This document shows positions 24,421 through 36,230 of a stretch of 64,000 nucleotides of DNA, in pieces. The notes beneath the pieces are model-generated. The model was given only the letters and a program-made list of their open reading frames with translations. It was not told where the DNA came from and did not search any database. The DNA comes from Mikania micrantha. Lineage: Eukaryota; Streptophyta; Magnoliopsida; Asterales; Asteraceae. The translations under genes and the position numbers were made by a program. The stretch spans positions 22,699,764 to 22,763,763 of the forward strand of contig CM018687.1 of NCBI GenBank assembly GCA_009363875.1, written 5' to 3'. The first letter of the stretch is position 1; each line of letters begins with the position of its first letter.

Positions 24421-25760
24421 CAATCTGGACTTGAGCTAGACATAGGAAATGAGTTCTCTTGAAATGTTACATTTAAGGATTCATCAACTATATTAGTTAT
24501 TCTATTGAAAACTATATAGGCTTTTGACACAGAAGAGTATCCTAAGAAGAATCCATCATATGTCTTTGGAGCAAATTTGGATTACCGATCCTTGGTGTTC
24601 AATATGGAACAAGGACATCCAAAGGATTTAAAGAATCCAATAAACAGTTTTCTCTTGAAAATAAGCTCATATGTGTCTTGTTGTGCTCCTTTACAATTCT
24701 TGTTCTATTTTGCACATAACATGCAATGTTCACAGCTTCAGCCCAAAATGTAATGGGTAGCTTTTAATTAGCCAACATAGATCGGGCTGCTTCAATCAAG
24801 GATCTGTTCTTGCGCTCAGCAACTCGATTCTGTTGAGGAGAACGAACAGCAGAAAATTGTCTAGCAATCCCTTTCTTAGTGCAAAACGAATCAAAAATTT
24901 CATTTCTGAACTCTGTGCCATTATCATTTCTGATAGTCTTAACCTTGAAATTCAGTTGATTTTCAATTAAAGTGATATTGTCAATGAGAATTTCTGTTGT
25001 ATCACTCTTCTTCGCGAGAAAGAAAACCCAAGAAAATATTGAAAAGTCATCTACAATAACCAGACAGTATTGTTTCTTTCCGATGCTTAGAAGATTTGTG
25101 GGACCAAAAAGATCCATGTGAATCAGCTGAAGAGGTTCAGAAATGGAAGATATTTTCTTTGATTTGTATGAAACTTTGTGTTGCTTTCCTTTTAAACAAG
25201 CACTGTAGTGATCATGACAAAAGAATTCCTTCTGATGGATACTAGCAACATGATTTTCTCTTACCAACTTGTTCATATTTTTGAATTTTGTGTGACCAAG
25301 TCTGCGATGCCATAACTTTGACTCATCCACAGAAGCTTTTGAAAGTAAACATGTGACTTCAGAGGGGTCTACAGAACAACTCATATCCATCAAATATACA
25401 TGATGCTTTCTTGGGGTTCTCAAGATTATCCATTCATCAGGAATAACAAATCCAGGCTTAATAATAATACATTCAGTATCAGTGAAATAAGTTGAGAACT
25501 TGTTGTCACATATTTGTGACACACTCAAAAGATTGTATTTCAACTCAGGAACATAATTCACATTTTCAAAACTAAGTTTGCCATTTGTCACAGTTCCTAT
25601 TCTAGTTACTTTTCCACCTTTGTGATCACCACCAAATGCAACATTTGGACAATTGATGCTTTTGAAACTTGACAACTGAGAACAATTTCCTTTCATATGT
25701 CTAGAACAACCACTATCAACATGCAAGATATTTCTTGAAATTTTTGATTGTTCCTACACA
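24421..25760 (-). pseudogene. Copia-B protease and integrase
   Basis: A 320-residue minus-strand frame (25726-24764) carries protease DSGCSRH (residues 4-10), the GAG-pre-integrase zone (WHRRLGH near residue 140 with later Cys residues forming the HHCC zinc site), and the integrase core. The first Asp is in HMDLFGPTN (about 205), the second in DNGTEF (about 266) and the Glu in RVAERKNR (about 303). All three catalytic acids are kept. The frame then breaks at a stop at 24764, and the C-terminal integrase region continues in damaged frames to about 24420. Confidence 0.9.
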
Positions 25761-28700
25761 TCAAAGAAACTCAGTTAGCATTAGGAACCCAAGCCATGAT
25801 GGTGTTGGGTTGTCCAGAAGCATCAATAATAGAAATCTTTTGATATGATAAACCAGTGGTTTCAAAATTTGCAGGTGTTGAAGATCCACCAGTTTTATCT
25901 TTCTCAGTTACAGGTTTCCACAATTTTTTCTTTGTGGAGGTCTTAGATGAGACATTTGCAGGTTGTGATAACTGTGGCGTTTTTGACTTGCTTTTGGTAT
26001 TTAAAACTGGTTGTTCATCAACAAATGCTACTCTTTTTGGTGAAACATGGCATGATTCAAGTTGTTTAAAGAAGCTCATATTAGAATTTCTCACCAAATT
26101 CTAATTCTTTCTAAGATAGAAATCATCATAAAATTTATCATCACTTTGCATTGAACATTTTGAATTTGTTGACATTGCAACAGGTTTGATTGATTTTTGA
26201 AAAACAGGTGCTTGATAAATTTTTGATTTTTGATGATAAAGAGATGGGGAACTTCAAGAGCTTTCTCTAAAGGATGATTGACCATGCTTGTCAAATCCTG
26301 TGTCTTTAATGTAATCACTATAATAATCCTCAAAATCTGGATTAAAAACTTGATTTGAAAATTTTCTCTGTTGACTGGAGCTTCTTGAATATCGAATGTT
26401 AGGACTAACACTTCGATCAGATCGCACGGTTTGTTTTACAGATTGAAAATTTAGTTGTTGAGATTGTGGATTGTAGTAACAATTTATAGTAGAATGATTT
26501 GATCTACCACATATTTTGAAATGAATTCTATGAAAATTTTATTTTGAAGGGGTCATGATTGAAGATTTTTGACTGGAAGAATCATATAAAAGATCATCTT
26601 GATCAATATCAAAATTCTCAATTTTAACAGCTTTCTTTTTCTTACCTCTCCTTGTCTTTTTCTTCTTCTTTTCACTTTCATCTATATGAGATGCTGAAGG
26701 ATTACCAATGTTTGTAATGAGAGGAAATGCAATTTTGAAGTAGACGATTCAAATTTTAATGTAGATACATCAGTTTTCTTTTTAAGAATTGAAACAATCT
26801 TATGTGTATTTTCTTCTTTTAAACATCCTCCATTCATAGACATTGGTAAAGGAATTACGAGATTTCCATTGATTTCATGAGACACATCATAAGATGAAAT
26901 TTCTATAGGATGTCCTGATGCAAGTTTTAAAGAGTCTGTTTCAACAAAGGTTTCAATCTTTTTAGGTTTGACAAAAATTGAATCAGATTCTTTAATTTTA
27001 TTATTTTCTTTTTCAGTTGCTTTATCACATATCACTTCTTCAAAAGGTTTGGGCATAATAGAGTAATTATGATTGAAAGGAGGAGGAACAACCTTATATC
27101 CTAATCCAGTTGTAACTTTGTTTTGTATTTGAGAATCTAAAATGTTTTTAAGAACTTTAGATGAAGAATCAAATTTCTGAATTTTAAATTCATTCAAGGA
27201 GAGATCATTCTTAGCTAGAGTGAGCTTGGAAAGAAGATCATCTACTTGAGCTTGTAATTTGATGTTTTCTACTTTAAGTTTTTCAATGTCTACATTTTAA
27301 GACTTGACCTTTTTATCACTGAATTGGTAATCTTTTATCAATTGGACATTTTTAGCTTCCACCTCCTTTAATTTATCAATTAAATCTTTATTATGACCCC
27401 TATAACCTTGAATGATTTCTTTGCATTTATCAGAACACACATTTTCAAGTACCTCTTTTGGAATTTCTGTCAAATCAGCCACCAAAGCAAAATTTGTATG
27501 TTGTCATCCTCAGCATAAGATCTCCAATCAAAATATTCATCCTCTTGTGACACTAGAGCTGTAGATGGAGGAGTTCTAGTCTTTTCTTGATTCTGATTTG
27601 CTGATTGATTCTGATGTTCCTGTCTCCTATCATTTGAGTTGCCATTTCTCTGAAAACTTTGCATTGTTGATTTTGAACTTTGATTGTTTGAAGTATAGAA
27701 TCTTTGATTATTTGAATATTGACTTGATGATCTAGGAGAGTTACATTTCTTTGAAAAATGACCATACAGATTACAATTATAACATCTCACTTTTGATTTA
27801 TCAAATCCAACACGTGAATCCTTGTTAAAGGACATATGACCACGGTTCTTGAAAAATCTTTTGTTTCTGATTGCAACCATTACAGTTTGCCATTTAAGAT
27901 ACATCTCATCAAGGTCTTCAGGATCAAGCTCATCTAGACTAAGAACCACTTCAGACAAATTTCCACTCATATAGTTTTGATATGTAGACAAAAATGCTAC
28001 ACAAAATTCCTTTTGATCTGCAGACTTAACTTTCAATGTTATTTCATCTCTTTCTGAATCATCAACAATTTTCTTTTGACTATTTCCTTTTGATTTGTTT
28101 GAAGTAGTTGATCTTTTGGAATTTGAAGGAGCTGGAGGAGGAGCAATCAATCCAAATTCCTGACTTTTTGTTGCTTCAAATTTTTGTTCAATCTCCTCAC
28201 TCATAAGAGCACTTACACCAGGAGGAACTTTTGTGAATTTATAAGGATCAATTTTTAAGTTTGGATTTGTTCCTAGTGCTCTCATCAATAGCCATTGCTT
28301 TAATATGAGCTATCAGTTCTTCAACTTTCATAGTTCTGATATTCTTTGTGTTTTGAGCACAGTCACATTATTTTTCCATTCTTCAGGAAGAGTATGCAAA
28401 ATCTTTTTGTTCAAATCATGGTTATCATATTTGATTTCATTTGACTTAAGTTCGTTCACCAATTGAACAAAATGATGTAACTGTTGTGTTACAGTTTCAC
28501 AAAATATATGACAGAATGTTTCAAATTGGTATTTCAGCTTATCTATCCTCATTTCTTTCAGTTTTGTGCTTCCTTCAAACATCACACCAAGTGCATCCCA
28601 AAGAGATTTAGCAGTCTCAAATTCCTGGACACACATCAAAATTTCAACAGAAAAACCCACAGTGAGAGAACTATAAGCTTAAATATCCAATCTGATTTTT

Positions 28701-28941
28701 CTGCTATCTTCCTCATCAGTTACAGAATTCAAATCAACTGGTCTGCTGTGATAATCATCAACTGATAAATTAACAGGCATAAATGGTCCTTTGACAATTG
28801 AATTCCAAAGCTCTGGTTCGCTGTAACATTAGAAATTCTTAAATCTAACTTCCAATGTTTGAAATCAGCAGCATTCTTAAGAACGGGGGGTTTGATTCCA
28901 GATCCAATCTCTTGATTACTTGCATGAGCAGTTGAATCCAT
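25761..28941 (-). pseudogene. Copia-B gag
   Basis: ATG at 28941 starts a gag N terminus (PPVLKNAADFKHWKLDLR). After a frameshift near 28740 the UBN2-type domain follows (FETAKSLWDALGVMFEGS, LKYQFETF, LHTLPEEWKNNV). A Ser/Lys-rich region leads to a CCHC zinc knuckle CYNCNLYGHFSKKC (about 27786-27742), coiled coil, GLGYKVVPPPFNH, a degraded second knuckle near 26510 (ICGRSNHSTINC) and a basic tail ending at 25771. Gag forms the virus-like particle in intact relatives. Several frameshifts and stops are present. Confidence 0.87.
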
Positions 28942-29215
28942 GATTGATTTCAGGGTTTTTGATGAAACAATGCAAAAACAGGGTTTTCAAATCAGGAAAG
29001 AAAGTGTCTTGAATTTATCAAAATCACTAAGAAACTTATGATCGATCAATAGTTGTGATGATCTAAACTAAGATTCTATTTAGATTTTTGATAATTTCTC
29101 AGATTTAAAGAACCACACACAAACACCAAGAACACACACTTGATCATCTGTTCAGAATTTGCAACAAAATTAGCAGAAAAACCTCAACGACCACTTAAAA
29201 TGATCATGAGCACAA

Positions 29216-29228
29216 GGCTATGATACCA
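29216..29228 (-). promoter_or_regulatory. Copia-B primer binding site (initiator tRNA-Met type)
   Basis: On the minus strand TGGTATCATAGCC begins two bases after the 5' LTR. It resembles TGGTATCAGAGC, the sequence complementary to the 3' end of initiator tRNA-Met, with one mismatch. The 274-bp leader 28942-29215 holds no recognisable gene. Confidence 0.85.
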
Positions 29229-29230
29229 AT

Positions 29231-30781
29231 TTTCAGGATCGGGATTGAAACAACAATAATTGTTGAGCGTTTTTACCGAACTCTGAGTGGCAGAAACAAA
29301 CAGATTTGGATAATTTAAGCAAATGTTAGAACAGAGATCAAACGAACAAACAAACATACATTAAATTCATCATTCATTGATCATTAATTGATAATTACAA
29401 AGGAGCTAGGATCAGGAAACAGATTTTCAATCACAGAGCATCACTAGGGTTTTTGTTTCTCTCTCTAAAACTCTCTCTCTAGCTGATATTGTGTGTATGT
29501 GTTTTTCTAAGAATTACAGTTGCCCTAATTCTATTACATCATATTATATTTATAAAAAATTGGGGCCCATAAAAACATTCCAATCAGGGCCTAGAAAACA
29601 ATGTAACTAAAAAGGGTTGTGCTGTCAAAATGATCTTGTCAGCATCTTAGGTGTCATTCTTTTTCGGCAATAGTGGCACCCTTGTAAGCGTCAGCAGCAT
29701 ACTTTTCTTTAGCAGCAGATTGAGGAAATAAAAGTACCAAGTCTTAAAAGTACTGTGAACATTTGCGAAAAATAGTTTACATATTCGCAAAGTTCATTGG
29801 ATCAGTTGACTAAGCCTTATTTCGTAGCATCATCATCCACAGAGAACTGATCTTCAAATCTGCTATCATAACAAGTGAGTGTTAGAAAGTTCGCAATTGA
29901 TCTGGTGTGCACAAGTTGAACATTCGTCAATGTTCTAACTGTGCAACACTTATTCATTCGCAAATGATCTGAGTATGCACAAGTTGAACATTCACAAATG
30001 TTCTAACTATGCAACACTTATTCATTCGAAAATGTTGTGAGTGTGCACAAGTTGAACATTCGTAAATGTTCTAACTGTGCAGCACTTATTCATTCGCAAA
30101 TGATCTGAGTGTGCACAAGTTGAACATTCGTAAATGTTCTAACTGTGCAGCACTTATTCATTCGCAAATGATCTGAGTGTGCATAAGTTGAACATTCGTA
30201 AATATTCTAACCGTGCAACACTTATTCATTCGCAAATGATCTGAGTGTGCACAAGTTGAACATTCGTAAATGTTCTAACTGTGCAACACTTATTCATTCG
30301 CAAATGATCTGAGTGTGCACAAGTTGAACATTTGTAAATGTTCTAACACACTTATTCATTCACAAATGATCTTAGGGTGCACAAGTTGAACATTCGTAAA
30401 TGTTCTAACTGTGCAACACTTATTCATTCGCAAATGATCTGAGTGTGCACAAGTTGAACATTCGCAAATGTTCTAATTGTGCAACACTTATTCATTCGCA
30501 AATGATCTGAGTGTGCACAAGTTGAACATTCGTAAATGTTCTAACTGTGCAACACTTATTTACGAATGTTGCATTGTCTCAAGGTAATACCTGTGAAGAA
30601 CATTATCATCTGTAGATATTGTTAATATGAGCTATCAGTGCGATATGTTCACCTGTACTTTCATAATATTACAACTATGTCAGTACTTAATAATGAATGG
30701 TTTTGATAAACCTTAAACTTATTTTGATTTTATTTTAAACTCATTTTGGATATAGCATCTATCCTTTTAAAATACCCAACA
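29231..30781 (-). repeat. Copia-B 5' LTR (1551 bp)
   Basis: It matches the 3' LTR along its length and ends in ACCCAACA directly before the duplicated ACTGG at 30782. It contains a shorter version of the 68-bp array. Confidence 0.93.
29889..30573 (-). repeat. 68-bp tandem array, about 10 units (5' LTR)
   Basis: Same unit as in the 3' LTR, with GTGCACAAG, the GAACATT/AATGTTC hairpin and CATTCGCAAATG. Nearly all loops are CGTA; the CGCA variant that dominates the right half of the other array occurs only about once. Confidence 0.92.
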
Positions 30782-31328
30782 ACTGGTCCTTTTTTAATAC
30801 AGAAAACCTCGAAAATATCTTAAGATACAGAAACCCTTGGAGTTTGCGGTAGGTGACAAAGTTCTTTTGAAAGTATCGCCTTGGAAAGGAGTGGTGTGAT
30901 TTGGCAAGAAAGGCAAACTCTCACCGCATTATGTCGGATCATTTGAAATCCTTGGGTGGATAGGCCCAGTAGCTTACAAGCGAAGACTACCCCAAGAGCT
31001 AAGTGGAGTTCACAATACATTTCATGTTTCAAATCTTAAGAGGTGCTTATCGGATGAAATAATGAGTATACCCCTCGAGGAGGTCTGTTTAGATGATAAA
31101 CTCCATTTTGTTGAGGAACCCATTGAAATCATGTATCTAGAAATCAAGAAGTTGAAACAAAGTCGCACTCCCATTGTTAACATATGATGTAATTCTAGGT
31201 GAGGACCGGAAGTCACGGGGGAATGCGAGGATCAAATTAAACAAAAATACCCTCATAATTCATTAGTGTGCCGCCCTCCAATAATAACGATTGAATTTTG
31301 GGATGAAATTCTTCTAACCGAAGGAGAC
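30782..31328 (+). pseudogene. Gypsy-B pol, second part: integrase C terminus and chromodomain-like end
   Basis: Reading resumes after Copia-B with an integrase C-terminal domain (RVGDKVLLKVSPWKGV, GKKGKLSPHYVGSFEIL, VAYKRRLPQELSGVHNTFHVSNL), then EPIEIMYLEIKKLKQSRTP and a ECEDQIKQKYP end. This last part resembles the chromodomain tail of chromovirus integrases. Several stops interrupt it. A purine-rich CGAAGGAGAC at 31319-31328 is a likely PPT directly before the LTR start. Confidence 0.85.
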
Positions 31329-33329
31329 TGTAACATCTGACACTAAACATGTATTCAACTATTCAACATCTAATATTACTGAGAAACTATCAATCACTCT
31401 TACATATGAATGGTTAAAAAGGATCTAAAGGGGGCTTGAAATATTAATGAAACTAAACAAAATATAAACACAAAATATGAACATATGTATGTAAGTATAC
31501 AAATATATAGGTACACGATTTTGGCACCATAAAAACCTTGTTCTCAATTCCAACCATTAACCAAACTCCTAAGGTTTAAACTAAATCGCGTAGTTTCCTC
31601 CAAGTTCTACCTCAACTAAAGAAGATTCTAAACATGGCAGCCCAACCCCATGCCATCCTAGCCGAGACCTGCACCATCTTAATGAAGACAAAAACAAACA
31701 CTTAAAACCAATTTAGCTTCAAAACATAACCAGCCTTGAAGGTCCTAACTAAGTCTAACCAATCGGTTAGAAGAAGAGCAAAAGAAAATCACATCACAAA
31801 GGTTGGTAAAAACTATTCACACACATAACATGTAAACAAAATCAACTCTCCCTAATTAACCTTCTCCAAGCCAAAAAAACTCAACTATTTCTCTCTTTTC
31901 CTCCATGTTTTCGGCAGCTAAGTTCCATCCCACACATGTCATAACAGTTGGACAATCAAAAAAAGTACGATTCTCATGGTACAACCAATCTACTTCGAAT
32001 AGCCCCTTCACCCACCCTTCGATGGCTGCTACCTTTCCCAAAGTCCCATGACCATCACATATAACCTAGTACCTAAGACACCTTCTCATGATTCCTAGTT
32101 ATAGTAGTCAAGTCTTAATCTAGTTTGCTTGCATAATGTGAGTGTTCATTAGTTTTAAACTTGTGAGTTATTTCGCTAATACATGTACATACCCACTGGA
32201 AATTAAAAAATACTTATTAACATCATAATAATCAAAAGTCATATAACTAGAAGGCTTAAGACAAACACCAACAATCGAAGGTTCTTCAAACCTGTAACAC
32301 CCATGATAGGGAACCTCTTATAATACGCTCACATAAACAAGACTCTTGGGTTTCATTTATATAGTTTACAGAGGAAACATGCATGCATGTACCTATAGAT
32401 ACAAGATGTCTCTTGGTAACTAACTCAAACATAAATGAGGAGCGAGGGTGACCATGGTAACCAGGTTTCAACGCTATGTGAATCGGAAAGTATACAAGAA
32501 TATTCACATTTTAGATAAAACAAATACGAACAAAATCTTGTTTTTCTGAAAAGAATAAAAATCTTAGGGTAAGTACTTTAACTTAATGGAAGGATTATTG
32601 ACCTATAAACTAAAAAGATAGTGAATACATTTTATGAATAATGGGTCTATGGATGGAGTGAATGACCATGGCCCATACATATATATTACTATGTTAAAGA
32701 TGTGAATGAGTATAAGGGATGGTTAAAACATAAAGAAATTTCTTTTATAAAGTTAAACATAAATGTGTTTGGAATAGAAATACCCAACATGCGAGTATAT
32801 GTCGTTATTAGCCTTTTCAAATATGTACATATAACTATATATTTATATATAGACACATATATGTATAAAAATGCTTATATTTCAAAAAACAAAAGCTAAT
32901 ACTACTGGAATATAAAAACCCAATAAAGACATACTTAAATACATATAAATGATAACCTAGAAAGAGGGAATAAAGGAGGGGTCTAAAAATTATGGATTTC
33001 ACATAACTTAAATACATATACGAATGCATTTGAAAAAAATCAAAGAAAATACAAGGTATAAGTAACCGGCTTAACATTAACAAAAGGTATGAAAAGGAAA
33101 GGTACATAATTAAGTAAGTTAGAAGCAACCATATAATAACGGTAATCTAAATCAAGAACTATGTGTAGTTTGTTGACCTTAATAAACCTATTATATTGTA
33201 AGGCTTGAATAGGACGACTACCCATTATCTCGAGAATCAAGAACATGTTTCATATCACTAAAACTGTGAGTTTTATAGCCCCTTTTCTACTATTTTTAAT
33301 TAGGAATTTTGGGGGTTATGCATGTTACA
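31329..33329 (+). repeat. Probable Gypsy-B 3' LTR (about 2.0 kb)
   Basis: It begins TGTAACAT right after the PPT-like tract. A matching inverted terminus ATGTTACA ends at 33329, giving TG...CA ends and an 8-base terminal inverted repeat. No second LTR copy is available in the window for comparison, so the right end is uncertain. No supportable gene lies inside. Confidence 0.6.
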
Positions 33330-34539
33330 CAACTTATTTATTGCAAGAACTTGTTCACTTCATGCTTGCACATATTCATGATGTATAATGCACTAGACAA
33401 GAATTTATCACTCAAAATCCTTGTTTCCTACACAACCAGTTAACTCATAGTGTTGAGCCGATGGATTAATATAAGTTAGTACTAGCGGGGTTTGGCAAAC
33501 CTCCATTCATGGTTTTGTAGTGCCAACCACAACTACTTGGCTAAATGAATGGTATATTTCTACCAAGAACTAATGTTTGTGATAAGACATTAGCAAGAAA
33601 GGGTATGCAAGAAGTCAAAGGTATGGCTGTGGACTTGTGCAGTTTGCAATCAAAACATTTTGTTTGTAATGTGAACAATAACATTATTTGTGCTAATTTA
33701 TTGAGTCGTAAAACCTACAAGCTCACCAACATTTTGTTAACTTTCAATTTAACATGCATTTCAGAGATTTATAAGGTAGAGGTTGCCTGAAAGGATAAGC
33801 ATGCTTTTTTGAATACATTTCAACATTTAGTTGTATTTGTCAATTTAGGAATAAGCTATATTATTATGAATCTTTAGTATTGTATTAAAACAATTTCATT
33901 TTGTGAACATGATTCAATTCGGTAATGCATGACTTAGAATTATCTCACATGCAATGTGTTCAAGATATACCGTTTCGTTGTATCCTTGCAATTCCGCCGT
34001 TGATGAGGGTGTGGCATTTGATAATTATAAAACCACATAATCAACAAATCATAATATTTACATAACAAATGCATATAAAAATTAAGAATTAAAATTATTA
34101 TTTTTTAAATCACACGTTTAGTAGTGTTTGACATATTGTGTTTTTATAATCAAACGACATTAAATTAAAAAAAATAGAAACCAATGATAAAAAATGATTT
34201 TTATTATCATTCTTTCCCTTTTAAATTTGATTTCAAAAGTTTTGAATTGTGTATCTTGATAGTAAAATTGTTATATATTGATTAAATTTAATTAAATTAA
34301 AATTTTAATAAGAGATTAGGAAATTTGGAATTTCAAAATTATTGATAAAAATGAAAAGTTTTACATTATTGGATTTTCATTAATACCTAAAGAAAATACA
34401 TATATGATTTTTTTAAGCTGTAAATTTGACTTGATTATATTTTTAAATGAAATTAATTTTTAGAATATTATAAATTAATATAGTGTTAACTAGTGACAAA
34501 TATGATGTGAACATCACATGCTCGGTTGTTATTATTTTA
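33330..34539. other. Unassigned spacer
   Basis: No gene supported. An 81-codon frame at 33545-33790 has no recognisable features. The first 700 bp are of ordinary composition and could be a further repeat remnant; after 34020 the sequence becomes very A/T-rich up to the Helitron-like element. Confidence 0.4.
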
Positions 34540-35347
34540 CTAGATTATATCCCGTGTATAACACAGATTGAATATAATATATTAAATAATTAGTAATAAA
34601 AATTTAAAAATTATACAATCTTTTGTTATAAATTAATCAAATTACATATTGATGAGTATTTTAACTAATAAAATTATAATTAAGATTTTCAATAACTAAA
34701 GAAATGATATGTGACATATTTGTTTTGTAAGAATAAATATTCTTAAACCAATTGATGTTAAAAGTTCATTTACTTTTCTCTCAAAAACTAATTGTTACAA
34801 ATCAAGGAAATAATTTGCAATTTATATAATTATTAAAGTTAGATGACTTAATTATCATTAAACATAAATAATTACAATTTAATCTTTCCTAACATTTATA
34901 TAATTTTTGGTTTAAAATAATTATTTTTAAGCATTTCGTTTTAAGTATTTCATTTGTTTATAAAATTCCATTATTTGAAAACTATGATCTATGGTTTATT
35001 TTATTTTTTTAGATTTTTTTTGTTAAACTTTTATTTTCAAAAAATACTACCTTAAAATATTTTTCTTACTTTTAAAAAAATTTAGAAAATTTCATATTTT
35101 ATAAACTTTATAAGTGTGCTTTTTAATAAAAATATTCATTTTTAATTGATCAAAAACTATTTTCTTGCTTGATAAAAAAACAAATAATATTATTACATAT
35201 TAATATTATAAGTATTCAATAGGAGAGAATGTAATTAATTAATAGGATAAAGAATTGATTAAGTTGGTAGAAAAATGACAAGTGGCAATAAACACATGAG
35301 AATTTGACAAGTGTCTAAAATTATTTTTGTTTATTAGAATAGAAAGA
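34540..35347 (-). mobile_element. Helitron-like element 1 (808 bp)
   Basis: On the minus strand it starts TCTTTCTATTCTAATAAAC after an A and ends with a small hairpin (CTGTGT/ACACGG) then ...TAATCTAG followed by T. A 5' TC, a 3' hairpin followed by CTAG, and insertion between A and T are Helitron features. A GACACTTGTC motif lies about 30 bp from the start. The element at 55406-55852 has the same ends and the same relative position of GACACGTGTC. No Rep/helicase gene is present. Confidence 0.6.
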
Positions 35348-36230
35348 TTATATAATTAGCTTATATTACAATTATCAATTGTTGGTTAAATAAGAAATAT
35401 GAATATTTAAAGATTATAAATAACAAATAATTATAAATATTTAAATATTTTAAAATTATATAAACATATAAGATGTAATTGAAATTTTATTATATTTTAT
35501 TAATTTTTCGTAAGTTAGTAAATTTCTATAATAAGAAGATGTAAAATTATTAATATTTTTATGAGAGAGACGAGAAATTGCTTTTTTAGATTTATTTAGA
35601 AGCAGACATGTTTCTTTTAAAAATAATCTTTTATTATAATAGGTAGAGGTATATATAAATCGATTTTGTTGAGGTTTAACTTTAAATATATATCGTTAAA
35701 CTTTATATAGTTCAGTTATGATAAAATTGAAAAAGAAGACACGTGTTAGATAAATACATAGCTGGGAGACAAATTAGGAACGTAGATCTTGACATTTTCA
35801 TACGTATAGTTTTGTTCGGAAAAACAAATGCCCCCATCAATATTTTTAAAAAGTTATATATTTTTTTTTAAATCTACATTTGTTTAAACAGAAAAGTATC
35901 ATTCAATTCCTCTCAGGAACATCTTCTTTTTGTTAGTCTCATTTTTTGATTTTCATCTTGATCTAATTACAGTCATCATATATTAATACCCAGATGATAT
36001 TTAAAAATCAGGTTCCGTTATGAAAATCTAACGATATCTTATTTTAACCTAAACCGTGTTTGTTAAATTTGATGATTTGGACTTCATTTATCGATATAAA
36101 ATCCAATTTTAAAAAATCTGTGTTTTTCAAGAAAACTATATTATATAATTACCAGAGAAATAATTAGGTATTTTAATAGCGATTATGATATTTATTTATT
36201 TATTTTTATTTTTTGTTACAGGGAACAAAA
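35348..36230 (+). other. Upstream region and possible 5' UTR intron of the host gene
   Basis: A/T-rich, non-coding. Immediately before the gene, a long T-rich tract ending TTTTGTTACAG (AG at 36220-36221) is a strong splice-acceptor candidate 10 bases before the ATG, which implies an upstream non-coding exon. The donor and transcription start could not be fixed; the pyrimidine-rich stretch near 35900-35950 is a possible leader. Confidence 0.45.

Larger units (their letters stand above)
14339..30781 (-). mobile_element. Copia-B: 16.4-kb Sirevirus-like element with both LTRs
   Basis: Two related terminal repeats (14339-16218 and 29231-30781) flank a minus-strand internal region with PBS, gag, PR-INT-RT-RH, an extra gene and a PPT. 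The flanks carry the 5-bp duplication ACTGG (14334-14338 and 30782-30786), and Gypsy-B integrase reading resumes exactly across it. LTR termini read TGTTGGG at the 5' end and CCTGATA/CCTGAAA at the 3' end, not the usual CA. The LTRs differ at 8 of about the first 110 bases by eye, so insertion is not recent. All genes are broken. Confidence 0.93.

Noticed and set aside
33545..33790. 81-codon frame as a host gene
   Set aside because: No motif, no splice context and no recognisable similarity; it is likely a chance frame.
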